A stretch of DNA of 64,000 nt from the NCBI GenBank assembly GCA_946415315.1, contig CAMKRZ010000007.1:1-64000 (forward strand), given 5' to 3'. Both the position numbers and the translations under genes were made by a program. Under the pieces are notes generated by a model that was given only the letters and a program-made list of their open reading frames with translations, was not told the DNA's origin and did no database searches. This stretch comes from an uncultured Lachnoclostridium sp. Its GTDB lineage: Bacteria > Bacillota > Clostridia > Lachnospirales > Lachnospiraceae. This document shows positions 35,572-44,104 of this stretch, one piece after another (within the stretch, counting starts at the first letter, position 1; every line of letters begins with the position of its first letter).

Positions 35572-37944
35572 TCAGATCAGTTTATATAATTCATCGAAAA
35601 ATCCGGGTAAGGAACGCTCGACAACGTCAGCATCCGTAACCGTGACCGGCTGTTCGCATCCCCATGCGGCGATCGCCTCCATCATGGCTATTCTGTGGTC
35701 CCCCATCGAATCAACAATGCCGCCGTTCAAACAACCCTTACCATGGATAACATACTCCGTCGAGAACAAATCCCGCGCCGGAAGAACCGCACCTCCTGCG
35801 GTTTCCTTCACCGGTTCTGCGTTATCCTGCTCTGCCGACATTGATTCTTTAACATCAGAATCCTTCGGACTTGTCGAATTTTCGGCAGGAACCTGCACAA
35901 CGGAAATGTCCGCGCCCAGTGTTGCGAGCACTAACGCAATGCTTTGTATGCGGTTTCCTTCGCGGTCTGAAAGCACATCCAGACCTGAGATCGTCACCGT
36001 AACGCCGTCGGTCAGCGATGCCGCCAATGCGACACACGGGATCAGGTTCGGGAAATCCCCTAATTCGATCCGGACTTCCGGCTCCCCGTCAGCGACAGCA
36101 TCGCGCAACCGATCCAAATACACCATGACGGTCTGCTCTCCCTGTAAGGAAACCTGCGGCATTTCTGCAAGTGAAACGTCCTCTCCCGTGATATAGGAGA
36201 GCGTTTTAAATACGGCAGCCAGCGACCAGTCGCGCTCCGGGGAAATCCCGCGAAGACCGAACCGATCATACTTCTGCTCACCCGGAACACGATAGCCTCC
36301 GTCGATTATTTCGACCGTCACTCCGGTAGCTTTCAGAACATTGATCGTGAGATGGATCAGATTTCTGCGATAGATGTCGTCCGGTACATAAACCGTACTA
36401 TCGCCGTGCAACAACGGAAGTATAAAAAGCAGTCCGCATACCTGCTCTGCGGCGTTCCTGTCCGTAACCGTGAATTCTCCGGGGTTCAGTCTTCCGCCGA
36501 CCGTGAACTCACGCTTGTCCTTGCTCACCGAGACAGTCATTCCGTGAGTCCGCAACAGACGAAGAAAACTCTCGTGAGGTCTCATTGAAAGACCTGCTCC
36601 GAGCGAGAATCGTACATTTTCAATGTCCAGAACACCGATCAAAGGCAGTAACAGACGAAGCACGGTTGCGCTCTCACCGCAATCCAGCGGAATCTCAGCG
36701 CCTCCGAGAAGCGCATGCAGACAACGGTCCATTGCGCGGATGTCATCGCCCGGCATCTCCGAGAGATCAAGAAGCGAAAAGCCATCCAGAAACCATGCAA
36801 ATGCCATCCGAAGCACCAGTTCTTTCGAATAGGGAAGATAGATATCCTCGGTGCGGACGGTACCTGCGCAGATCGTTTTACACGAGGCTAAAGCATTGCG
36901 CAGTTTTTCTTCATATTCCTGTGCCGTCATGGATTCGACTGCACACCCGATATCCTTCAAAACACAGACCTCGATCGTTTTGTCCGCGCTGTGTTCTCCG
37001 GAAAACACCTCAAGATGTCTTCGCAGTTCCTCACCGGAAAAAGAGGTTCCCGTGGGCAATCCGAACTGCATCAAACGTGTCGTAAGATAGCGATATCGCT
37101 TCCGGTCACAGTATCCGGACTGAACGGACAACTGTGCGATCACACCCAACGCGGACGCAGTCGCGTACCCTCCTGACATTGCAAACGAGGAAGCAGAGCG
37201 GATTGACTCCGCGAGGTCACTTCCAAGGTCGTTAGTCCGACGGATGCTTTGCGCTGCAGCACGAATTGATTCCCTGAGTGTTTCCTCTGAGGGAAGTTCG
37301 ATTGCGCTTCCGGATTCCGGTACACGAAGATCCCGTAATTTGGGAAGGCTCTTTGTGACTGCATCGAAACCGGAAACTGAATATTTCACAATGTAAGCAT
37401 ATCCGCTCCTTACATGGGTGTCGGGAAGCGTGTGTAAAAAAACGGGATCGCATACGGAAAGGACCGGCGGATAAACAATGCTCACTGCGTTCATCCTTCC
37501 GGCCATAAACAGACCGTATCGTTCGCTTATCGGTTCCAGCATGGCAGAGAGCGTGGTCGGTAATGAGATCCACTGTATCGTGCCGGCAAATGTTCCGGCA
37601 GTAAAGCCGACAAGCTGGACGACTCCTGTGCCGCCCATGGCGATCAGAAGTCCGTTCGCATCAAATTGCGTTTCATGAAGATGTCCGACAAGACGTTCAT
37701 AGATATCGGTTGTGTTTGCTCTCTCCGTGTCCGAAAACGAAAAGCGTGACACCGCATATCCGAGCCCGCGGAGCAAATGCTCTGCGCGGGCCACATATAA
37801 CGCTGCCACTGTATGATCACATACGATACAAGCCGACCGAACGGACCGACATACTTCGGACAGCTTTACGGAAAGCTGCTCAAAAGAACCGGGTCCGAAC
37901 AGGATTTCATAGGGTCGACTGGCGTTTACCTGAATCTGATCCAT
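35572..37944 (-). CDS. AroB-AroA (DHQ synthase/EPSP synthase) fusion with degenerate active sites
   Basis: A 790-residue fusion. Residues 1-345 resemble 3-dehydroquinate synthase: RPYEILFGPGSFEQL, then LLIAMGGTGVVQLVGFTAG in place of the NAD-binding GGGVVGDxxGF, then LPTTLSAMLEP where PTTLLAxVDSSVGGK is expected. The metal-ligand glutamate of AEVIKYG is Tyr (YAYIVKYSV, 183-189), and neither metal histidine region (GHTFGHA, HGE) is kept. Residues 358-790 resemble EPSP synthase: LPYSKELVLR keeps Lys374 and Arg379, ESATVLR keeps Arg430, DREGNR and MGDHRIAM are kept, but the catalytic Asp of IPDA is Asn633 (FPNLIP), the SSQ serines are Ala-Glu (499-501) and Arg124 (E. coli) is Gly. An acidic insert lies at 688-720. 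Probably not a normal bifunctional enzyme. The ribosome site is weak (GGGGCG). Confidence 0.85.
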   Translation of the reverse strand: MDQIQVNASRPYEILFGPGSFEQLSVKLSEVCRSVRSACIVCDHTVAALYVARAEHLLRGLGYAVSRFSFSDTERANTTDIYERLVGHLHETQFDANGLLIAMGGTGVVQLVGFTAGTFAGTIQWISLPTTLSAMLEPISERYGLFMAGRMNAVSIVYPPVLSVCDPVFLHTLPDTHVRSGYAYIVKYSVSGFDAVTKSLPKLRDLRVPESGSAIELPSEETLRESIRAAAQSIRRTNDLGSDLAESIRSASSFAMSGGYATASALGVIAQLSVQSGYCDRKRYRYLTTRLMQFGLPTGTSFSGEELRRHLEVFSGEHSADKTIEVCVLKDIGCAVESMTAQEYEEKLRNALASCKTICAGTVRTEDIYLPYSKELVLRMAFAWFLDGFSLLDLSEMPGDDIRAMDRCLHALLGGAEIPLDCGESATVLRLLLPLIGVLDIENVRFSLGAGLSMRPHESFLRLLRTHGMTVSVSKDKREFTVGGRLNPGEFTVTDRNAAEQVCGLLFILPLLHGDSTVYVPDDIYRRNLIHLTINVLKATGVTVEIIDGGYRVPGEQKYDRFGLRGISPERDWSLAAVFKTLSYITGEDVSLAEMPQVSLQGEQTVMVYLDRLRDAVADGEPEVRIELGDFPNLIPCVALAASLTDGVTVTISGLDVLSDREGNRIQSIALVLATLGADISVVQVPAENSTSPKDSDVKESMSAEQDNAEPVKETAGGAVLPARDLFSTEYVIHGKGCLNGGIVDSMGDHRIAMMEAIAAWGCEQPVTVTDADVVERSLPGFFDELYKLI

Positions 37945-37975
37945 ATGCTACGCCCCATTTCTCAGGAGTGTTTCC

Positions 37976-39949
37976 TCACGTGTTCTTCGGTGCCTGCCAG
38001 GACATGTATTCACACTCGGGATAACCGGAACAACTGTAATATCTCTTGCCGCGCTTCGTGCGACGAATGATGAGTTCCTTACCGCAAACCGGGCATGGAA
38101 CCGTGGTTTTCTCAACATACGGCTTGGTAAAGCGACACTCCGGGAATCCCGGGCATGCCAGGAATTTGCCGTGAGGTCCGTACTTGATGACCATCATGCG
38201 CCCGCACTCATCACAAGGCTGATCGGAGACTTCGTCGGATATCTTGACCGACTCGAGTTCCTTCTCTGCATCCGCAACTGCAGCGGTAAGGTCGGGATAG
38301 AAATTCTTAACGATACTCTTCCAGTTTACGCTTCCCTCCTCAACTCCGTCAAGGAGAAGCTCCATGTTTGCCGTGAAATCGACAGCAACGATCGAAGCAA
38401 ACGCCTTCTTCATCATCTCGTTGACGGCTTCGCCGAGCTCTGTGACGAAAAGACTCTTTCCATCCTTGGCAATATAATGCCTTGTCAGCAACGTCGTGAT
38501 CGTAGGCGCATAAGTACTCGGACGACCGATGCCGAGTTCCTCCATCGTGCGGACAAGACTTGCTTCGGTGTAATGTGCCGGAGGCTGTGTGAAATGCTGT
38601 TCACCCGCTAATTCGGCACGCTCAAACGCGAACCCTGTTTCCGGGACATAACGGGCATTCTTCTCGGTTTCCTTCTCTTCCTCCGTGTCGGAATAAACAC
38701 TCCGGTATCCTTCGAACGTACATTTCGTTGCGCTCGCGTTAAACGCATGAACACCGTCGTTGATGGTAAAGGAAGTAACCGAAGAGATACAGTCCGACAT
38801 ACGACTTGCGATAAAGCGTTTCCAGATCAGCTGGTACAGACGGAACTGCTCGTTCGAAAGCTGATCCTTAACCGATGCGGGAGTAATGTCAATATAAGTA
38901 GGGCGAATCGCCTCGTGTGCGTCCTGGATTTTTTTGCCGGACGCGGTATCGGAATGTTCGGCTCCGAGAAAAGCCTCGCCGTATTTTCCGCGGATAAACT
39001 GTGCGGCAGCGTTTGCTGCCTCCTCACTGACACGTGTGGAATCGGTACGCAGATACGTGATCAGACCGATGCTTCCGTGGCCCTTGATCTCGACACCTTC
39101 ATACAGCTGCTGTGCAACGCGCATGGTCTTCTGTGTGCTGAAATTCAGCTTTCTGGAAGCATCCTGCTGCATCGTACTTGTAGTATAAGGAAGAGGCGCT
39201 TTCTGTCTGCGTTCGCTCTCCTTGCGTTCAGAAACACGGAACGTGGAATGATTCACGGCCTCAATCACCTGCTCCGCCTCTGCTCCGGACGAAAGCTCCG
39301 CGCGATGTCCGTCCTTGCTGTACACGGCAGTGATCGGTTCCTTGTGAGTTCCGTCATAAAACTTTCCTTCGATCGTCCAGAACTCTCTGGTGGTAAATGA
39401 TGCGATCTCGGTCTCGCGATCGCTGATAATGCGAAGCGTGACCGACTGCACGCGTCCTGCGCTTAAGCCTCTCTTGACCTTGGACCAGAGAATCGGACTG
39501 ATCTCATAACCAACCATGCGGTCCAGCACACGTCTCGCCTGTTGCGCATCGACAAGGTCCATATTCACGCCGCGTGCGCCGGCAAGCGACGATGTCACGG
39601 CATTCTTTGTAATCTCATTGAAAGTAATACGCTTTGTATCCTTGGGATTCAGCTTCAGAACCTGCATCAAGTGCCAGGAGATTGCCTCTCCCTCACGGTC
39701 AGGGTCAGTTGCCAGATATACTTTTTTTGCTTTCTTGACTTCCTTGCGCAGTTCTGCAAGAAGTTCTCCTTTGCCGCGTATCGTAATATAGTGCGGATCG
39801 AAATCGTGATCCGTATCGACGCCGAGAGTGCTTTTGGGAAGATCTCTTACGTGCCCGCCGGACGCGATCACTTTATAGTCCTTGCCAAGGAATTTCTGTA
39901 TGGTCTTCGCCTTGGCAGGCGACTCCACGATCACAAGGTATTTTGCCAT
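37976..39949 (-). CDS. topA: DNA topoisomerase I (type IA)
   Basis: Relaxes negative supercoils through a 5'-phosphotyrosine intermediate. 657 residues: TOPRIM domain from KYLVIVESPAKAKTIQKFLG with the DPDREGEAISWH metal site, the catalytic tyrosine in GLITYLRTDSTR, and two C-terminal four-cysteine zinc ribbons (CDECGRMM...CPGFPEC and CPVCGKEL...CSGYPEC). The start at 39947-39949 has GGAGGAAAGC ahead of it. It follows dprA, the standard pair. Confidence 0.97.
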   Translation of the reverse strand: MAKYLVIVESPAKAKTIQKFLGKDYKVIASGGHVRDLPKSTLGVDTDHDFDPHYITIRGKGELLAELRKEVKKAKKVYLATDPDREGEAISWHLMQVLKLNPKDTKRITFNEITKNAVTSSLAGARGVNMDLVDAQQARRVLDRMVGYEISPILWSKVKRGLSAGRVQSVTLRIISDRETEIASFTTREFWTIEGKFYDGTHKEPITAVYSKDGHRAELSSGAEAEQVIEAVNHSTFRVSERKESERRQKAPLPYTTSTMQQDASRKLNFSTQKTMRVAQQLYEGVEIKGHGSIGLITYLRTDSTRVSEEAANAAAQFIRGKYGEAFLGAEHSDTASGKKIQDAHEAIRPTYIDITPASVKDQLSNEQFRLYQLIWKRFIASRMSDCISSVTSFTINDGVHAFNASATKCTFEGYRSVYSDTEEEKETEKNARYVPETGFAFERAELAGEQHFTQPPAHYTEASLVRTMEELGIGRPSTYAPTITTLLTRHYIAKDGKSLFVTELGEAVNEMMKKAFASIVAVDFTANMELLLDGVEEGSVNWKSIVKNFYPDLTAAVADAEKELESVKISDEVSDQPCDECGRMMVIKYGPHGKFLACPGFPECRFTKPYVEKTTVPCPVCGKELIIRRTKRGKRYYSCSGYPECEYMSWQAPKNT

Positions 39950-39996
39950 GCTTTCCTCCGTCTTACGCAATGCGAGGATATTCCTTCACATTCGTG

Positions 39997-41178
39997 CTAA
40001 AGGTCCCGGGACCTTGTATCCTTCGCACTGTAACAGCCGTGGGATATCTTCTCAATCCAGCCGCCTCTCTCAAGAGAATACAAGATATTGGTAAGCTCAG
40101 AGGGCGTCATTCCGGATTCCCAGATCAGCTGATCAAAGTGTTTCGGACTTAAACGCAAAAAAGCATACACTATTTTTTCATTGCTTGCAAGTGGCATTTT
40201 CTCTATTTTTTTGCAATATGTTTTCCCGTTATGTTCGGCATTTATATTGTCACGGATCAGTCGCAACTGCCCGTCTGACTCCTCCTGAAGCAGCGGAACT
40301 CCGGATTGACGTGCCAGATCCACGATTACTTCACCCGGGTTTGTGACAAGCTGAGCACCTTCCCGGATCAGTTGATTGCAACCGATACTGTTCCGATCTG
40401 TGACTCGACCCGGAACTACATAAACGTTCTTTCCCTGCTCCAGCGCTCTGTCAACTGTGATCAAAGTACCGCTTTTCTGCTGTGCCTCCACTACAACAAT
40501 TCCGTCGCTCAGTCCGGAGATCAGTCTGTTTCGATGCGGAAAATGATGTGGCAGCGCCGGAACTCCCGGGCCGTACTCCGAGATAACACAGCCTCTGTCT
40601 ACTACTTCCCGATACAGAAGGGCGTTTTCTCTCGGATACGGAGAACCGATCCCGGAACCGAGAACTGCGACCGGAACTCCGTTTCCGGCGAGGCATCCCT
40701 TGTGCGCTGCCGCATCGATCCCCATCGCAAGACCACTGACTACCGGGATTTCGGCATCGGCCAGTCCCTGCCCAAACTGTCTTGCGACGAACTCACCGTA
40801 CGGAGTGGATTGTCTTGTTCCGACAACGGCGACCATGACGTTTGCAGCAATAATCTTAAGGGAACCTTGTATGAACAAACCAAGAGGAGCATCCGGAATC
40901 GTGCGGAGACGTTCGGGAAATGAATCATCCGTATGCCAAAAGAATCGGATCGCGTCTTTATCCAGGCGGCTAAGGAGTGTTTCACAATACTTGGCGGTAC
41001 GAGTCTTCAACAGTTTATCTATCGCTTTCTCATTCAGGATGCTTGCTGACATCAAATCATCCTTCGATGAAACATAAATATCAGAAGGATTTCCGAATTC
41101 TTTCAGAAGGCGATGTTTGATCGAATTGTCCGTAATCGTACTGCAAAGCCAGACAGCATGGTATTCCTCAGGACACAT
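39997..41178 (-). CDS. dprA: DNA-processing protein DprA
   Basis: Loads RecA on incoming single-stranded DNA during natural transformation. The Rossmann-like core is clear: VMVAVVGTRQSTPYGEFVAR, VSGLAMGIDAAAHKGCL, AVLGSGIGSPYPREN and FPHRNRLISGLSDGIVVVEA. An N-terminal SAM-like region and a C-terminal winged-helix DML1-like domain (SELTNILYSLERGGWIEK) flank it. The start at 41176-41178 (GAGGAGGACTGTT ahead) overlaps the end of yifB by 11 bp, so the two competence-related genes are translationally linked. Confidence 0.96.
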   Translation of the reverse strand: MCPEEYHAVWLCSTITDNSIKHRLLKEFGNPSDIYVSSKDDLMSASILNEKAIDKLLKTRTAKYCETLLSRLDKDAIRFFWHTDDSFPERLRTIPDAPLGLFIQGSLKIIAANVMVAVVGTRQSTPYGEFVARQFGQGLADAEIPVVSGLAMGIDAAAHKGCLAGNGVPVAVLGSGIGSPYPRENALLYREVVDRGCVISEYGPGVPALPHHFPHRNRLISGLSDGIVVVEAQQKSGTLITVDRALEQGKNVYVVPGRVTDRNSIGCNQLIREGAQLVTNPGEVIVDLARQSGVPLLQEESDGQLRLIRDNINAEHNGKTYCKKIEKMPLASNEKIVYAFLRLSPKHFDQLIWESGMTPSELTNILYSLERGGWIEKISHGCYSAKDTRSRDL

Positions 41179-42697
41179 AACAGTCCTCCTCAATGCGAAA
41201 GCCGATCGCCTCTGTCATATGACGGCTTTCAACGGTATCGCTGCCTTCGAGATCCGCAACCGTTCTTGCAACACGCTTGATGCGATAGAAACTTCTGGCA
41301 GAGCATCCGGAGTTTTCGGCAAATGTACGAAGGATCTCCGAAGCACGATCTTCAATCTGAAAGAATCGGTCGGTTAGACTTCCCGGGACTTCGGAGTTAA
41401 ATCGGAAAGGTGCATCATGGTAACGCTTTCGTTGCATATCGATAGCGCTCTCTACCCTTCTTCGGATCACAGCGCTGGAGTCCCCGGAATCGCCACCTTC
41501 TCTTGTTAATTCCTGAATGCGTATCCCGGGCATGTCTGCACAAAGGTCAATCCTGTCCATGATCGGACGACTGATCCTTCCCTGGTACCTTCGGATCATA
41601 TCCGGCGTGCAGGAGCAACGGTTCCGGTCGGGATAATAGCCGCACGGACAAGGATTCATTGCTGCGACTAGCATGAATCTTGCAGGGAATTCCACACTGC
41701 CGTTGAGTCGTGCGACATGAATCTTCTTCTCTTCCAGAGGCTGACGCAGAACTTCAATGCTTCCCCGCTGAAACTCCGGAAATTCGTCGAGGAACAACAC
41801 GCCGTGTGTTGCAAGTGTTACTTCACCCGGCACAGGTGTTCTGCCTCCACCTGCCAGTGCCGGGATCGTAGCGGTATGATGCGGAGCGCGAAACGGACGT
41901 TTCCTCATCATGCCTCCGTCTTCCGGGAGCAGACCTGCTACACTGTATATCTTCGTCAATTCGAGACTCTCCTCAAACGATAATCTCGGCATGATCCCCG
42001 GTATCCTGCTCGCGAGCATTGTTTTTCCGGATCCGGGAGGGCCGGTGAGAAGAAGGTTATGCATACCGGCTACGGCAATTTCGGCGGCGCGCTTTGCCAT
42101 AAACTGCCCTTTAATCTGCAAAAAATCTTCGTCATGTTCTGATTGCTCTTCCTCTTCCCACGGTACGGATGCTGCAAGTTCGCCACCCTCCCCGGTAAAA
42201 TGACGCACCGCTTCCGCAAGGGAATCCACTCCATACACGCGGATTCCTTCCACCATTGCTCCTTCCTGCAGGTTCGAGGAAGGAATCATGATCGAGTGAA
42301 ACCCTTTGCTTTTTGCTTCGTAAACACAGGACAGTATACCGGGAATTCCCCGTACATTTCCATCCAGGCCGAGTTCCCCCACAAACCCATACCCGGACGT
42401 CAACTCAACCGGCAGAATCTCCAGTGCGCACAGGATTCCCATTGCGATCGGGAGGTCATAGCCGGTGCCTCCTTTTCGTTCATCCGCTGGTGAAAGATTG
42501 ACCGTGATGCGTTTTGCGGGAATGTGAAATCCGGAATTCTTTACAGCCACGCGTACCCGATCGCGCGCCTCGCGCACCTCTCCCGCAAGATAACCGACAA
42601 GATCAATCCCCGGAAGTCCTCCGGAGACATCGGTTTCCACCTTGATTACAGAAGCCTCAATACCTGTGACAGAAAAACTGTAGACCGAACATATCAT
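41168..42697 (-). CDS. comM: YifB/ComM family Mg-chelatase-like AAA+ ATPase
   Basis: ComM-type helicase of 509 residues that aids branch migration in transformation in the bacteria where it is studied. Lon-protease-like N-terminal domain (SVIKVETDVSGGLPGIDLVG), Walker A LLLTGPPGSGKTMLASRIPG, Walker B GVLFLDEFPEF, and a cysteine pair in NPCPCGYYPDRNRCSC. The C-terminal domain carries the arginine-rich ISRPIMDRIDLC motif. The ATG is preceded by TAGGAGGAAGGT. It begins the yifB-dprA-topA-aroBA-codY run. Confidence 0.95.
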   Translation of the reverse strand: MICSVYSFSVTGIEASVIKVETDVSGGLPGIDLVGYLAGEVREARDRVRVAVKNSGFHIPAKRITVNLSPADERKGGTGYDLPIAMGILCALEILPVELTSGYGFVGELGLDGNVRGIPGILSCVYEAKSKGFHSIMIPSSNLQEGAMVEGIRVYGVDSLAEAVRHFTGEGGELAASVPWEEEEQSEHDEDFLQIKGQFMAKRAAEIAVAGMHNLLLTGPPGSGKTMLASRIPGIMPRLSFEESLELTKIYSVAGLLPEDGGMMRKRPFRAPHHTATIPALAGGGRTPVPGEVTLATHGVLFLDEFPEFQRGSIEVLRQPLEEKKIHVARLNGSVEFPARFMLVAAMNPCPCGYYPDRNRCSCTPDMIRRYQGRISRPIMDRIDLCADMPGIRIQELTREGGDSGDSSAVIRRRVESAIDMQRKRYHDAPFRFNSEVPGSLTDRFFQIEDRASEILRTFAENSGCSARSFYRIKRVARTVADLEGSDTVESRHMTEAIGFRIEEDCYVS

Positions 42698-42781
42698 ACC
42701 TTCCTCCTAAACTGTGCGCCGGAACTGCGATGGCTGAATCATACGTCATTTTCCGGGGAAAATCCATTCGCAGGATACATG

Positions 42782-42815
42782 AAAAAGCGGCCTACTGTTT
42801 TCACAAAAGGCCGCT
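42782..42815 (-). terminator. Terminator after nrdR
   Basis: AGCGGCCT (42786-42793) pairs with AGGCCGCT (42808-42815), followed on the minus strand by TTTTTC. Confidence 0.85.
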
Positions 42816-42874
42816 CAAATCGACGGATTGAAAAAGTCAATTGTCATATTGCCGAAAAACCGGCTTGTTTTTTG

Positions 42875-43345
42875 TTACTTTGCAGAAGTGTCCTCATGGT
42901 CAAGCAGAGTTTTGAGCTCGTCCATGAAAGTATTGACGTCCTTGAACTCGCGATAAACTGAAGCAAAACGGACGTATGCAACCTCATCCAGCTTCTTCAG
43001 CTTGTCCATCACAAGCTCACCGATCTTATAACTGGGGATTTCTTTCTCCTCCATGGAGAAAATCTCTGTCTCGACTTCATCAACAAGCTGTCGGATCTGC
43101 TCCACGCTGATCGGGCGCTTATGGCACGATGCATAGACGCCGGCTTCAATTTTGGCACGATCATACGTCTGGCGAACATTTCCCTTCTTGATCACGACAA
43201 GCGGTATTGTCTCAACCTTCTCATACGTTGTGAATCGTTTGTCGCACTCGTCGCACTGTCTGCGACGTCGGATGGAATTCGATTCCTCCACCGGTCTCGA
43301 GTCGATTACTCTCGTGTTCTCAGTTCCGCAATATGGACACTTCAT
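42875..43345 (-). CDS. nrdR: Transcriptional repressor NrdR
   Basis: ATP/dATP-sensing repressor of ribonucleotide reductase genes, 156 residues. The N-terminal zinc ribbon is MKCPYCGTENTRVIDSRP...CDECDKRFTTYE, and the ATP-cone follows with VIKKGNVRQTYDRAKIEAG. No nrd genes are in this window. The ATG follows GAGGTGACAAAAT, 33 bp after the DUF4867 gene on the same strand, so it may ride on the hexuronate transcript. Confidence 0.97.
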   Translation of the reverse strand: MKCPYCGTENTRVIDSRPVEESNSIRRRRQCDECDKRFTTYEKVETIPLVVIKKGNVRQTYDRAKIEAGVYASCHKRPISVEQIRQLVDEVETEIFSMEEKEIPSYKIGELVMDKLKKLDEVAYVRFASVYREFKDVNTFMDELKTLLDHEDTSAK

Positions 43346-43378
43346 ATTTTGTCACCTCATCCCAAAATGATTCGTGAT

Positions 43379-44020
43379 TTACTTGATATCTCCCGCGATA
43401 TCGATGTTGACACCGGTAAGACCGATCACGGCACCCTGCTTTGCTTCCGATGCTTCCGGATGCGCGATCAGCCACTTATTGGAAGCGAACAGTCTTGCAT
43501 CATCCGCGTTCTTCACGGTGATCTGCGGCTTGTCGTAGTTCGTTCCCTTCGGAAGCACGATCACAACGCGGAACTGATCCCCGAGCTTTGCGCTGCAAGG
43601 AGCATAATGAAGCGTAGTTGCATACAGTTCAACGCCGGTTCCCGCCGGACAGAAGAACGCCTCCACCTTTGAGGTGTCAAGCATTTTCCCCATGCAATCC
43701 TGCTGCTTTGCAAGCAGTAAAATGCAGTCGGTTGCCGCGATATCGATCTCGCTGTCACGATGGTACTCAAGGCAGTTGAGCTTCGTGTTCGTTCCGTTGC
43801 AGTATCCGATCTGGATCGGCATGCCGCCGTAGCAGTTGAGCGTGAAATCAGCCATTGCAGGAGTTGCCTCAAGCCCTGCATCCGAAGGAACATACACAAC
43901 CGAATCAACCGGTGCGGGTGTCGTCTCCGTGAGAACCTTAAGAAGATCGTCCGTGTCATACCCCGTTACAACTCTTCCGTATGCCTCAAATGCGGCATCG
44001 TTTACGTTTTGAATTTTCAT
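43379..44020 (-). CDS. DUF4867 family cupin-like protein
   Basis: A 213-residue soluble protein (IQNVNDAAFEAYGRVVTGYD onward). The middle segment FTLNCYGGMPIQIGYCNGTN, LNCLEYHRDSEI and the later VEAFFCPAGTGVELYATTLH look like the double-stranded beta-helix of ureidoglycolate-lyase/KduI-type cupins, with YHRDSE and LHYAPC as possible metal-ligand histidine clusters. It is encoded between kdgK and nrdR and next to uxaC, so a role in hexuronate or ketodeoxygluconate metabolism (epimerase or isomerase) is a reasonable inference. No function is established for the family. Confidence 0.75.
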   Translation of the reverse strand: MKIQNVNDAAFEAYGRVVTGYDTDDLLKVLTETTPAPVDSVVYVPSDAGLEATPAMADFTLNCYGGMPIQIGYCNGTNTKLNCLEYHRDSEIDIAATDCILLLAKQQDCMGKMLDTSKVEAFFCPAGTGVELYATTLHYAPCSAKLGDQFRVVIVLPKGTNYDKPQITVKNADDARLFASNKWLIAHPEASEAKQGAVIGLTGVNIDIAGDIK

Positions 44021-44054
44021 AATACCCTTTCCCTCCTGGATTTTTTATCAGCTG

Positions 44055-44070
44055 CGGGCAGAACTGCCCG
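44055..44070 (-). repeat. Intercistronic hairpin between kdgK and DUF4867
   Basis: CGGGCAG, two bases, CTGCCCG. No U-tract follows on the minus strand. Likely an mRNA processing or stability element. Confidence 0.7.
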
Positions 44071-44104
44071 AAGTTTACGTTGTTATTCTTTCTTCTGTCG
44101 AGTT

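Noticed and set aside
42744-42762. ATTTTCC-GG-GGAAAAT dyad before yifB as a CodY or Noc site
   Set aside because: Spacing differs from both consensus sequences; kept only as one copy of the dispersed octamer.
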